A DNA stretch of 42,166 nt from Saccoglossus kowalevskii (Eukaryota; Hemichordata; Enteropneusta; Harrimaniidae). Shown here piece by piece: positions 11,564 through 23,692 of the stretch; within the stretch, counting starts at the first letter, position 1, and each line of letters begins with the position of its first letter. The notes beneath the pieces are model-generated. The model had not been told where the DNA came from. It saw nothing but the letters and a program-made list of their open reading frames with translations, and did no database searches. Where the stretch lies: positions 195,735 through 237,900 of the forward strand of contig NW_003121418.1 in assembly GCF_000003605.2 (NCBI RefSeq). The letters run 5' to 3'. The position numbers and the translations under genes were made by a program.

Positions 11564-12874
11564 TGACAAATAAGCACAGTAATTCCCCGTCTTCAAATAA
11601 TTGGCGATAAATTTCCCCCTAGCATTATTACCATAGTTTTCTTCATAAATGTGATTAATCAACCTCCAAATGGAGACCACTTGTTTATAAAGAACATATT
11701 TTTTTTCGAAATGCCTTGGAATACACAAGTTTAATTGTACTTACAAAAATCTTAATAACCGGCATGGTACCATTATTACTAATAATTTCTTGCACTTCTA
11801 TTCAAACATTCATTTCATTTCAGTTATATATCATGATCGCAAAGATTAAATTAATATAATATCAATAATTGCAATAATACTGCTGCGAATAATAATGTAA
11901 AATATTCATATTTGAATATTATATCATATGGTAAAGTTGTGTATGGACGGACCTTATTTGCGTCCATGGTAATAGCGTAATAAGTTTAACTTCATTGAAA
12001 GTTGCATTTACACTTTGTAAACATCACTTCCATGAAAACATATAATGTTTGAAAATTATGTTGTTTTTGCTGAACAAAATGAAATATTAAACGTAGATAT
12101 CCTGCCATGACCTTTCCATGTGTTTAACATATCCCTCAGATAAACATAGTTATTTACAATGTATTTGTCATTCAAGGACAAACATAGCATCCTAATTCTA
12201 TGAGTGTATATAGTTTACGAATCTGGCTTAATTTAGGAGTCCTGCTTAATCATAATCTGCAGTAAATTTCTCATTAGCCATCCACAATCTCGACATTTGA
12301 TGGTGTGAAGTTTGTATGCAACAATACATATTTGATTTACACGCAATTATAATGTATAAGATTCCGTTTCCGGTACATACGTACCAATGGTAAAAATACT
12401 TGCTTCCAAAGAAAGTATGTGTTGATGCCAACGGCATAGTAGCTAATAATGTCCTTTTCAAATGTAAAATTGGGAATATTTAAAGAAATCAGTATACGGA
12501 ACATTAAGATTTTATATTGATGTAAAACAACTTTATTTATAAAAAATCATATGATAAGAATTGAATAAGGAATGATGACAATTTTCAAATTTAATCCTCA
12601 GCGGATAATAAGTCAGTTGGTATACCAAATAAGTATAAAATCTATTACTATTAGGCTATTGGTATTGGCAAACCAGCATGAACCGGAAATAGTTGGTCGA
12701 ATTCAAACATTCTGACAATATTCAAGTTATAATGAATAATAAAAAAAACAGACAAATGCAAGAATTTTTGATCAAGTACTATAAAAGTACACTGTAAAGT
12801 TGAAATATCGATCTCAATCATCAATGGGCGGCATATATAGTGTACACAGCAGCAAATAATCCTGATTTGCACTA
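11564..12874. other. Intergenic, nothing recognised
   Basis: AT-rich DNA with only short, unconvincing ORFs on either strand. No repeats with clear ends were found. Confidence 0.5.
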
Positions 12875-13030
12875 TACCAATGTGATATGACGTGATATAA
12901 AAGTATGAATCAAAATTTATTATGCTAATGATTATGGGGTTGTTCGTCTAGATCACAGTCAGCTGGCACATAAATGATTATAAAATAAATGCGACATTTA
13001 CTACTAGTACTTGTTATGGGGCCGCCATCT
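12875..13030. repeat. 156-bp direct duplication, left copy
   Basis: These bases are identical by eye to 13593-13748, which begins exactly at the end of the N run. The copy stops at GCCGCCATCT, inside what is the left arm of the foldback element in the second copy, and then enters unrelated sequence. Because the second copy starts at a contig edge, an unmerged contig overlap or a second haplotype is more likely than a true duplication. Confidence 0.9.
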
Positions 13031-13542
13031 AGAGAAAAAATAACAAATCACAAGTTCAACAAAAGTCAGCAAATGTCAAAGCTTATACACATCAAACCAA
13101 ATCAGTGGAAACCAGCAATCATATTGTTGACATATTTTCCGTCCAACTTGAGAAAGTGTCCAAAAAAACCCAAGGAAACCGAATCAGGAGCGGTGGGGAG
13201 ATAACCCGGGAGAGAGTGATTTCGAGCTCGCTAATAAACGGTTATTATATCACATGCAACTCGTCGTCGACCTGAGTATCACTAAGTTTATTATCGTGAC
13301 GAATGTGATACTCGGTTATGACGAAATCGGCCTATCACACATGAATCAGACGGTTTACCTCGAAGTCTTCTTTAGACTTACTCGCCTACAAGCAAATCCC
13401 ACGCCGTCCTGGTTACCCTGCTGTCAACAGTGTTCGAAATTAACTGCAGCTTCAAAGAGTCATCATCACTTCTTTCATCGTCACTAACTCATCAAATCTT
13501 CAGAAAAAAACATGATTGCTGGACGGATATAATGATTTCGTT
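13031..13542. other. 512-bp contig end, possible haplotype-specific segment
   Basis: This sequence lies between the duplicated 156 bp and the gap and has no counterpart after the second copy. No convincing gene. It could be an alternative allele, an insertion, or a misjoin. Confidence 0.4.
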
Positions 13543-13592
13543 NNNNNNNNNNNNNNNNNNNNNNNNNNNNNNNNNNNNNNNNNNNNNNNNNN
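13543..13592. other. Assembly gap (50 N)
   Basis: A run of exactly 50 N, probably a placeholder rather than a measured length. Confidence 0.99.
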
Positions 13593-13663
13593 TACCAATG
13601 TGATATGACGTGATATAAAAGTATGAATCAAAATTTATTATGCTAATGATTATGGGGTTGTTC

Positions 13664-13879
13664 GTCTAGATCACAGTCAGCTGGCACATAAATGATTATA
13701 AAATAAATGCGACATTTACTACTAGTACTTGTTATGGGGCCGCCATCTTGAATACGGCATGAACCTAAATAAATAAAGTCTCTTTATTTAGTTTAATGCC
13801 GTATTCAAGATGGCGCCCAATATAGTAAATATCGCATTTATTTTATTATCACTTGTGTGCCAGTTAACTGTGGTCTACG
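13664..13879. mobile_element. Foldback (long inverted-repeat) element
   Basis: The left arm (about 13664-13765) and right arm (about 13793-13879) are inverted copies: CAGCTGGCACATAAATGATT against, reversed, TTAACTGGCACACAAGTGAT, and GCCATCTTGAATACGGCAT is perfectly mirrored. Even the loop pairs (CTAAATAAA..TTTATTTAG). There is no ORF. It would form a near-continuous hairpin of about 215 bases. Confidence 0.88.
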
Positions 13880-13889
13880 TCATCGACTA

Positions 13890-14017
13890 TTAAAGCGGGA
13901 GAGTCGTCACCTGCGCCCGTGACAGACGGCCATATTGCGTCGCTATTTCCAAAAAAAACGTTTACCCATGAGCCTGTTTGTTTTAGAACGAACGACAACG
14001 CGTGACGTAATCTCATA
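13890..14017. mobile_element. MITE-like element, family B copy 2
   Basis: It begins TTAAAGCGGGAGAGTCGTCA, shared with 29120, and also shares CCCATGAG further in. The right end is weakly defined (ACGCGTGACGTAA). It directly follows the foldback element. Confidence 0.55.
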
Positions 14018-14285
14018 ACGTAATGTTTAGTGGTGTCATTTTCAAAAATTCGCTATATTCCCGGATTTCGCACCAAAAATAAAACTGCGAAATCGCAGTG
14101 TGATGAACAGTTATTTGTAGTGTGCAACCTATAAACGAGGTTGAACAAAAATGGCGTGTATGATAACATACACGGACAAAAAAAACCTACTATGTAAACA
14201 TGCTATCGCTATCGCTATCGAGTGAACGAACAACCACCCAGGCTTGACTACCCTAATTACCTACCTCATTTAACAATAAATCTGT

Positions 14286-14291
14286 TTTATT
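14286..14291 (-). terminator. Candidate polyadenylation signal of the GPCR gene
   Basis: AATAAA on the minus strand starts one base after the TAA stop. If used, the 3' UTR would be only about 20-35 bases. The next TTTATT matches on the plus strand are about 440 bases further away, within the foldback element. Confidence 0.45.
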
Positions 14292-14292
14292 G

Positions 14293-15354
14293 TTATCTGA
14301 GTACCGACAAAGTGTGATGCATGAAGTTGCGTTCGTTTGGCGAGGGTGTTAGTGTGAGTTCTGTTGGGCTTGGCATTATTTTTTTGTTAGAACAAAACGC
14401 TTTCAAAAATGCACGACGATACCTCGAGCTAGTGGCGTTGTAGATAAATATATTGACAGTAGAATTCAATAGTAGGAAATACACAGAAAAATTATTTAAA
14501 CAAACTTTGAAGTCAAGGGTTATGTTTAGAACGTCATCGACCTCGACCTCCAGGAGCTCAATGACGTCCAGTAACCATTTAGGAAAATGAAAGAAAAAAG
14601 TTAATGCAGCTGTGATGGCGCACATCCGTACCACCTGCTTGTCATCCTTGTTCGCTGAGTCTTTGGTATTTTCCGTTGAATGAGATCGTTTTTTCAATTC
14701 GCGGATTATTGCAATGTACCACATAGTAATGAGTAACATAGGAACGAGGATAACCAGAATACTGACGAGTTCCACGAAGATTTTTTTCCAGAGGAAATAA
14801 GTTGATCTTTGGCACTCCACGACAGAGACAAGTACGGCGGTGATGAGTAGGCTAAAAAGCCAACACGCTGCGATGTAAAACGCTGTTTTAGTTTGCGGAG
14901 TCACTCCTGACGAATGATGACGTAGTGGCTTACAAACTGCGAAGTAGCGCTCGAAGCTTATGGCGAGGATGGTGAACGTCGAAGCGTAGAGGGCTATCGC
15001 GTTGAATATAATAACGGAGCAGTTTGCAACCAAGTTAGAAACGAATACACATTGCATGTAATCTTGTAAAACGCAAATGCAAATCATCGCATTGCCTAGG
15101 AGATAGAACGAATCAGCAAATGCAAGATTCACCAGCAATGCATCTAAGGTACTCCTCAATGTCGGTATCCTAGCAACGGCATAGACAAATGCGCAGTTAC
15201 CCAATAATCCAAAGATGCAAATGACCAAAGCCGTCGTCATCTGCGTCGAACGCTGGATGTGGCAAGTTAAATACTGATCTTGAACGCCGAATTGGTTGTC
15301 TAATGAGGTGTTATGATATGTTCCGTTTATTGTCGTAACATCGAATCCAGCCAT
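14293..15354 (-). CDS. Class A (rhodopsin-like) G protein-coupled receptor, intronless
   Basis: A complete 353-residue seven-helix receptor in one exon. N-glycosylation sites are at N10 and N15. Landmarks are N53 in TM1 (LLGN), LVNLAFAD ending at D81 in TM2, C102 and C181 for the TM3-ECL2 disulfide, ERY at 135-137, W165 in TM4, P205 in TM5, P258 in TM6 and Y305 in TM7, then RYRRAF and a possible palmitoylated C321. The overall look is that of a peptide or other small-ligand receptor; the ligand cannot be told. Two switch motifs are atypical: the TM6 CWxP position reads FHFP (H256 for the usual Trp) and NPxxY reads NIFIY (I302 for Pro). The ATG has a good context (G at -3, G at +4). No promoter is visible. 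An AATAAA follows one base after the stop. Confidence 0.93.
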   Translation of the reverse strand: MAGFDVTTINGTYHNTSLDNQFGVQDQYLTCHIQRSTQMTTALVICIFGLLGNCAFVYAVARIPTLRSTLDALLVNLAFADSFYLLGNAMICICVLQDYMQCVFVSNLVANCSVIIFNAIALYASTFTILAISFERYFAVCKPLRHHSSGVTPQTKTAFYIAACWLFSLLITAVLVSVVECQRSTYFLWKKIFVELVSILVILVPMLLITMWYIAIIRELKKRSHSTENTKDSANKDDKQVVRMCAITAALTFFFHFPKWLLDVIELLEVEVDDVLNITLDFKVCLNNFSVYFLLLNSTVNIFIYNATSSRYRRAFLKAFCSNKKIMPSPTELTLTPSPNERNFMHHTLSVLR

Positions 15355-17230
15355 TGCGAAGATGTGTACCCGTACTATTGTTCCGACGAAGTCGACTTTG
15401 CAGTTTTCAAGCCTTTGATCTTCACCCTCTGAGCGCTCAAGTCAACGTTGACTACCTTTCGCAAAAACAAATTTGCATAATTTGTTTCTGTGTGTTCTCA
15501 CAAATTGTGGTCAAGATATGTAGCCAATGGCAAATTATGCATGCCCACAGTTATAAAAATAATCAAATAAAATAATTTATAAGTTGCGTATCATACGGGA
15601 ATAGTTGTGCAGACTTGCGTTACAATCCCCGGAGCCGATTAAACCTCTAATCTCGCAAATACACTATATTGGTCTGCGTAAATAATACATCTGACAACGT
15701 GTTATGTTTAACCGCGTGGCCGTCTTATTGGCTGCCTTTAAATATAACCTATGAGAGTGTTCTAATTAGTTTTCGAATTCTTCGGAGAAAAATTCTGTAT
15801 AATGTACAAACTGATGCGCCACACTGATATCAACTAATCGCTTCAGTTCAAATCAACGTAATGGCCGTGTTACAGTGCGCAGAATAGATATAACAGTAAA
15901 GCTTCGGTGCTTTTATACTGTGTATCGAAGAACGTTCCAATTTTAATATTTGGCTCAAGCTTGCGTCATCGATATAAGACCAGTGCTACAAATACGACAC
16001 GAAACTGAAAAGAAAGGTAAAAGTATCCATTAATAAACACAGACAAAGATAACGTTGAATGTGGTTCCCAGAAACCAATTCGTGGTTGTTCCAATGTTTG
16101 TCTAAATCGACTAGATGGTCTACAATGAGTGGTTTCGTGATGTGTAACTATTGTGGTCAATGATTCTCCCACGCCACTATATGAAATGCTGCATCACCAT
16201 CAACCAAATCAGAATGTGCATCCATTAAGTTGACTACTAGGCATTGACCACGGCTAAAATATTAAAAAAAAGACATCGACTTCCCTCAATCAGTTCAAAG
16301 TACAATTCTATTACAGGCTAATGATATAAACTAATAATTTGCACTTAAGTTTGACGTTTAATGCAATCACAAAAACATTGAACATCTCATGTTGTTGTTT
16401 TGTCACTGCTCTCTCTCTCTCTCTTTAAGTACAAATTACAAGTGCAATATCTCGTGTTTGTAACAACCCGAATAGACTTAGTTAAAACAAATCATGAACC
16501 AGTATGTCGCCGCAAAATACCATCATTATACAGAATTCAACGAATCTCACGTTTCGTTGTGAGGACCACGTGGAGTTTTTCATTTGTATGCAATTGCTTA
16601 ATGGGTATATTGGTATATGGTAGTCTGAGTCCATAGTGGGCTGAGATCACAGATTAGTTACTGATCACCTGTAGGGGACATGAATAATCGTGAATGATTA
16701 GATACGGATTGGTTACAGAATGATAGCGTTATCAGCAGAGTACAGCGCATACTTGGAATTAACTGACATTTTAGAATTAAACGGTATTAATCCGACCTTG
16801 CATCGTTTAAAATAACATTACGTCCTTTAGTTCAAGAATTTATTAATTTAAATTTGTCAGTTTTTTTTTGTACTTGTTTGTTTGTTTGCCTAGTTGCTAT
16901 TTTTTGAGAACTGTTTGTAATTATACGTGCTAGCCAGTTGAGCCCCGGGGTAACAGTGACAAATACAATAAAAATACCCAAGTCATGAATTATACACATT
17001 CACCTTTTCAACAATGTATGCTAGCAATTGTGAGATGTGGTTGTTCACATTGCGCACGTCATGATCATTTTTTTTTATCTTATGATAGCCATCATTTCGA
17101 GGGGAAAAAAAGAGAAAGTAAGGATACATGCAATTTCCCACACTTGTATTTGTATGTAGCACGCTGAACTATTACAATATTGTTTCGCACGCCGTAACTC
17201 GTTTTCAAAAATTCCCATCACTGGACAATA
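15355..17230. other. Intergenic upstream of GPCR, nothing recognised
   Basis: Short ORFs only. There is a short CT run near 16410-16424. No core promoter motif could be assigned to the GPCR. Confidence 0.5.
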
Positions 17231-17558
17231 GACCTTTTCCCGTTCGCTGCGAGATCCCACGCTATGCGTGAAATCAAAAGTAAAAACAGACCAAACAAAA
17301 GTCATAGCGTCGTGATGACGTCAAAACATTGCGTGGGATTCGAAAATATTTTAGAGATATTTTCACGCTGAATAACGCGCTATCCACAATTGTGATAGTC
17401 AATTTCGATGAAGTAAGGCTATCTTAACGAAATATTCACAATGGGCTATAAATTTATAAAACAAATTCAAAATCAAATTGTTCGATTTTAGCGACAGAAG
17501 TTAAGTCCGCGCCTTTCACGCATTACGCGAGATCTCGCAGTAAACGGAAATCATCTCT
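17231..17558. mobile_element. MITE-like element with about 45-bp terminal inverted repeats
   Basis: The left end contains CCGTTCGCTGCGAGATCCCA then CGCTATGCGTGAAA. Reversed, the right end contains CCGTTTACTGCGAGATCTCG then CGTAATGCGTGAAA. TA dinucleotides flank both sides (17229-17230 and 17559-17560), suggesting a TA duplication. No ORF, so non-autonomous. Confidence 0.72.
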
Positions 17559-19722
17559 TATATTTTTCTAATAAATATATTGTGAAGAGTTAAACATTAT
17601 GAACTTTTGCTGATGGCTCAAAAGTATAACGCTTCAGTTGTTGTGAGGACTCTACAAATTAACTAATGAAGCATGCATACATACACTGCTGAAAAAATGT
17701 GTCTGCAATACAATGATAGAATCTTGTGATCGGCTAATTTGCATATTTAATTATAACTTGGAGACACTATAACTACAATATGGCGTATGATTCCAGTTTT
17801 TAAACAAGAGTGTGTCTTTGGATAATGTATACACAGCCGTAACATTTAAGAGAATTAATATAATTATGCAACAACTGACAAGAGAACTAAATTTTTAGAA
17901 AGCACTTTCTTATCTCATTTGCTTATTAGTTAAATATTTTGAATATGTAAATAAATATTTATAAATCTTCATCTCAAACGTAGTCGTGTGCAAAATGCGG
18001 TTCCCTATCCACTGCTATCGTTTGCCCGACAAAATACCGCCTACTGTTATTATTGCTGAACAAAATGAAATGTATTAACACCGCTCTCTCGTTTCGCTGT
18101 CTTCCTGTGGGCTGTACAGTTTTTAAAATATCCCTTTCATAAGATGAAAGAAACAAGATGAAATACATCGATTTTATTTAGATGACACGCAAAATCAATA
18201 CAATACTCACATAATTTACATGTGGTTATAGAGTCCTAAACAATAAACGAGTCTCTTTACAGTTGTTTTGATGCTCTTTATTCACCGATAATTATATTTT
18301 ATTCAAGCTACACGTATTCTAATCAGAGCACATTTTTACTTTTACTCGAAAAAGAAAAAAGCATCAAACATCCAATTATCAGTAGCGTGGCGTCTGTATG
18401 TCCTTGTCAAACATTAACGAGCTTGTTTGTCAATTTCATGAAATAGAAATGTATGATTCACTGAAATTACCTGCCATCGAATGCGATAACATCTGATTTA
18501 ATTTCCGACAACATAAAGCAGAATGATGACTGAAAAACATACACGTATTTTTTGCCATATTTGATTTATAACATTATAGTAAAAACTCTCCTTTCTAGTT
18601 TGTTCGATATCACACAATCTTCGTTATCAAATCTTATATAAATGATCACACGGGGAACAGATATATCTAAATTTTAATGATGATAAATTCAACTGTATTT
18701 TATATATAATTTCCGTTCTTAGATTTGTTGACCCTTTATCGGCCAGGCTCTAAAAAATAACTTGCGCCGTGAATTCAACTCTATTACAATCTCCAAATGT
18801 ATGTATTTTCGTTGGTGACCACGGGATGAAATTCGTCCCAATCGGTGCTGTAACAACACTGAACAACACATTCGTTCTACATATCATTATAATTGTGTGT
18901 AATGCTGTGTGCGCCTCTAATTCTTGTATAAACTGAAAGTGGTTTGTCAGACAGGATAATTCGAATGCCATACATAATGCAAGAAGCATATTTCTGGCAC
19001 AAAACTATGCATATTAACTATCTCATTTGTTTATCCTTTAATGACGTCATTTGGGTATATGAGCTTCAGTTTTACTTGCATGTACAACGTATCGGTTACG
19101 CAAATGAATATTTTCGGGGGGGGGGGGGTAATGCCTAAATGTTTGGCATTGGATGACAATATAGGTCTGTACTAGTAAGCCCATTATCAACTCAAACTAA
19201 AAGTATTTTTTTTAATCTCACAACATCGATGTCTCGAGATAGCGCGGCCGTTGATCAGAGCAACGTATACTGTAATAAAAAGGGTATTACAACTATGCAG
19301 ATATTATACTGATTTTGACGCATCAAATATGTTTATATTACAGATCTGTATCATTCTTGAGTAAGAGAAAAAAGTTATATGCCGTACATATTATGTATCA
19401 GTATCTCGCACTTACCTGCAAACACGTTCTCAGTTTCGTAAATACTGATTCACATTAAACAAATACACACCGGATGGCCGGCAGTCTTTTAGGAGACGAC
19501 ACGGACTGAACATCTCTGACGGTAAAAGTACCTTGTACTGTATATTTAATGTGTACGTGCTTGTCATTTTATGAGTCTCCGCATGATCGCATGTATGTCT
19601 ACACTGAATCTAGTTGTTTACCTATATCAACCTAGTGGAATCTCCAGGTTCAGTAAATTAAAAGAAAGGTCGACGCTGTCAATGAGGTTTGTTAGTAATG
19701 TGCACTAATTAAAATAATGTTA
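17559..19722. other. Intergenic, nothing recognised
   Basis: AT-rich DNA. There is a poly-G run of about 10 at 19118-19128. The short ORFs on both strands have no protein-like composition. Confidence 0.5.
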
Positions 19723-19724
19723 TA

Positions 19725-19890
19725 CTGTAAAATGCATTATTTTAGCTGGAATTTATTTTCACTAACTTTTGACAGGTTCAATGTAAAATATAAAAAAAAA
19801 GGTATATTCGCTGAATTTTATTTTCACTGAATCATTCCTTCAGCGAAAATAGCGAAAATTAATTCCAAGTGAAAATAAAGTATTCTACAA
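19725..19890. mobile_element. MITE with TA target duplication (CTGTAAAAT family)
   Basis: A 166-bp element between TA at 19723-19724 and 19891-19892. The left end is CTGTAAAATGCATTATTTTA then GCTGGAATTTATTTTCACT; the right end, reversed, is TTGTAGAATACTTTATTTTC then ACTTGGAATTAATTTTCGCT. Its relative at 23504 has the same ends. Confidence 0.82.
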
Positions 19891-19892
19891 TA

Positions 19893-22086
19893 GATATACT
19901 AATCGCTTCATCTATTAAAGCTCGTATGATAAATACCCTCATTATCCACCTGCCTGGCGGAGAAATTGTGTTCTACGTAACATACGTTGCTATGGCAATT
20001 CAATCGAGAAGTAGATGTTGCGTTTAGGCGATTAATGTGTTTGTACAAACATATTATTATTTTCTGAATATGGTATTTCAAATACCATGTCATTTTTTAC
20101 TATATTTGTACGACGGGATTTTGTAGTTGCAATTAAGTAATGTTCACTGATGATCGTGACCGCAAGAAAAAAAAAACAAATTTATTCGTTTCTATACTGG
20201 GAAATGAGCCTTCATCAAAGTTAATGACACATTGCGGATACTAAATTAACTATTATAGGTGTAATTCACCATAATAACACTATAAATAATTCCCAAAGGG
20301 TGCGTAGCTGGATATCAGTATGTATTTTATATTACGCACCACGGCATACTGAACAAGTCATCCAATCAACTAAGTTCAGGTAAATTTGGCAAACGGTATT
20401 TTTTCTATAAATGAGGTAATCTCAGACAGATTAAAGTATTTTGGTTTCTTAAGTCAAACGATTGAAAATTATAATATATGTGATATATATTAAATATGCC
20501 CGAAATCTCCCATTCTTTATGAGCTAGTGAACAATGATCCACTGATTGCTAATGACTTCGCGTAATTTACTAATGAATAACTGCACTGTAGGATAACCGA
20601 AGATTATTTGGCTCACTGCGTAAGTTTTTGAATTAGTGATGATAACAGAGTCGATTATGGAAAACGTATTAAGAATTGTGTGTCTTATAAGACGGTTGAA
20701 TGAATGAAGATCTCGTATCTCAACGTCCAACGTTCTTGTTTTTGAATAACAGTGGAGGGCAAGATGCTACGTATCAAGTCCTATAGAACAACGCGCATTG
20801 CCAACTGTCTTACACATTAAAAGGGTTGAAATAAAACTCTCGCGTTTTTTTTTTGTAGTAACCCCCCTCCCCAAAATCGACATTAATTTTCGCATTATCC
20901 TAATCGCTATAAAATAAAATAAATCTAAATCAAAACAAAAATCATAGCCCGAACATTTCAATTCTGAGCTCTGAACATGCACTTAACTACGGCAACACGA
21001 TTAATACATTGTACTGATGTAAGTTGTTGATTGTCGTTACTTACGAGGTCTTACATACTGCGTATATCTTCACTATCCTCGCTCAATGCAGCAAGCAGGT
21101 ATGTTGAGTCGCAGGTTGTTCATGGTATATTACGATTTGCGATTCTCATCTCATACGTAAATATGTAAATACGTGCCTGCTAATGATTTGTACCAACTCT
21201 GCCAAGATGCTTCTGAGATACTGCACCAATATTTTCACCAAATACGACTTTTACTATCGGTAAAGTATAGTGTTCTTACATCTAGTCGACGTACAGTTCT
21301 CACTACAATAAGTCCTATTCAGTGTTGACATGGGCTTTTTATACACATTATAAATGCCTCGAGTAAAAACAAGTTGAAGTAGCGGCCGCGTGGCTGTCAT
21401 GATATTCCCATGGGGAGAGGAAAGGAAGCTGGTTGTACTAGTATAAAGTTATACTGTAACAGCGGGTGTACGATTTTTGTGTTTAAAGTGACTATGTGTT
21501 CTCTTTCAAATGCGTTGTACACGTCGCTGAGCCTCATATCGAAGAGAACGTATCGCGATGACTACCAGTTTTAAACATTTGGAGACTTGTCTGTATCTTC
21601 GTGTACAGTAATGCGGTTGATGTTAGGGTAATTCTGATATTCGGGAATAAACGCGTCACTTTTGTTCAGGGATGGTCGCGGTTTTGGGACAGGTATTATT
21701 TTCTTGGAACTTTGCTAAATTATTATTTGTAATTGAGATTTCAAAATTGTATAAGACAATTTTATAAGAATAATTTTTGAATCCCAATTGTATGCATTTT
21801 GCTTATTTTCTAATCAATAGGGAAACCACAAGGTGAATGTTTCCATGGATACATGTTTGGCTACCCTTGATTTTTATTTACTTTTTGTCATTTATTTGCT
21901 GGGAACTTTCAGTCGGCAAAACATCAAGAATTTGTGTGGTTTTTTTAAAATTATCTATGTATTTACGAATTTAGCCGCATACACCTCACACAAACACAAT
22001 TAAATAATGAATAAAATATATTCAGACAGTTCATGCGTCATCATTCACATGTATTAATGTATTTCTGGCAGATGACATGAGTTGGG
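19893..22086. other. Intergenic, nothing recognised
   Basis: No coding or RNA gene could be supported in this stretch. Confidence 0.45.
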
Positions 22087-22203
22087 ATTGCAGTGCTAGT
22101 GGGGTGTCTAATGTACGAACCGTCCCCACATTTGGTGCACTGCGGCGAAATGTATTGCCTTCATTCGTTAACACCGTGACGATCTGCGCACTAGCATTGC
22201 AAT
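22087..22203. repeat. Small inverted-repeat unit of 117 bp
   Basis: ATTGCAGTGCTAGTG at 22087-22101 is mirrored by CACTAGCATTGCAAT at 22189-22203 with one mismatch in 15. The enclosed 87 bases are locally GC-rich. It could be a worn MITE. Confidence 0.45.
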
Positions 22204-23503
22204 GCATTGATTAAAATAATGTTATGCTCTGACGTTAGTACCATTTCAAGAATACATTTATTGTATGGGGAATTGTTATATTATGAATGTTCTATTTTGT
22301 TTTGACCAAGTAATTGAGTTCAAATTATATTGTACATCTCCGTCCTTACTCTAAGATTTCACTTATTTCACTTATATATGAAACGTTCAATAGATTGAGA
22401 TATAGCACATTGTCGCCCTTAGCAATCAAGAATCGATTTAAAGAATAATTAGTATCCATCTAATTCTCCTTTTGGGGATTATCTCTAACATCACGGACGG
22501 CCTGACAGTTGTCCGGCCTTGCTGTTAAAGCAGAATTACCGATTTAGTCGTCTGGGTGATTATAGTAATCTGTCCGATCATGCCAATAATTGCCTGTAAA
22601 CTCAAACAAAAATCTGTCTAGCTTGAGAACGATTATAAGGTCATTATCTTTGACTGATGCCAGCCAAGGTTAACTTGTGATTTACGTTGGGTAATAGTTT
22701 CCACGGATTTGTACTGAAACAAGTATAAACAGGCACACCACGTGTGAAATATTCTATGTGACCGACTACTTAAATTGTTTGACCGGAGGAACACTGTGAG
22801 GTGCCCGAATTTAATTTAATTACCTCAATTGTGTGATGTATTTCGCCAATTTTCAATTCAAAATGTCCGCAAGAGAAATAAATCTCCGTTGCCATAGAAA
22901 CAGATTCGGGTACATATTTTATATTTGCTCTTTGCAAATATTTAATTTAGCAAAATTTGAAGCGCTTTCATTTCAAATATGTCTGATTTGATTATTTATG
23001 CTTTTTTTTATTGATTATTTATGTTTTTGCTTGTTTTGGAACTGTGTAATTGTAGATTGTCTGTAAATGGTTTGATTGTCAGCCGTTTTATTCAGCAATA
23101 CGAATTCAGACTGTAATTGTTTATTGGATAAAGCGTTATCTTTGCTATTATAAAATCTTCGTGAAGGTACGGTATAACAAGTAGCATGAGTGCCGTTTCC
23201 GAGTAGAGTCCTAATTAAATTAATTAATTCATCATCAATCATATTATATAGCACATCGAAACACAAAACCTGACAGTCCAATATAATTATTACAAAATTG
23301 ATGATCATCAAAATGTGACAATTAATATTGAGGTTCAAGTTTTTGTCTAGACACCGTGACTGTTTATCAACTTAAAACTCATGAATGCGACGGAGAATTA
23401 CGTGACGAAAAACAACGAATACTATTCCCGGGCCATTGAGTGCGCTCCCATAGAATGGGTTCTCATAGTATCTCTCTTTTTTTTACAAAAGTCTCAAACG
23501 GAA
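22204..23503. other. Intergenic, nothing firm
   Basis: A 107-codon minus-strand ORF at 23015-23338 starts with a hydrophobic stretch but is AT-rich with no recognised similarity, so it is not called as a gene. Confidence 0.4.
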
Positions 23504-23692
23504 CTGTAGAATACTTTATTTTAGTTGGAATTAATGTTCACAGAAAGGTCAGTTTTGCTGCTCTTTTTATAAGATTTATTTTCACTGAATTGAATGTTAA
23601 ACATAGGAAAATGAATATTTTCACTTGATTTTATTTTCATTGAGTCATCTCTTCAGTGAAAATTGCGAAAATAAGTTCCAAGTTCCACCTCA
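23504..23692. mobile_element. Truncated MITE (CTGTAGAATACTTT family)
   Basis: It starts CTGTAGAATACTTTATTTTA and continues GTTGGAATTAATGTTCAC. The inverted partner TTCAGTGAAAATTGCGAAAA then TAAGTTCCAAG stops before the terminal TATTCTACA, so the right tip is missing. It has the same family ends as 19725-19890. Confidence 0.7.

Noticed and set aside
23015-23338. 107-codon minus-strand ORF with a hydrophobic N-terminus that could be a small secreted protein
   Set aside because: AT-rich, no recognised similarity, no splice or promoter context. Length alone is not enough.
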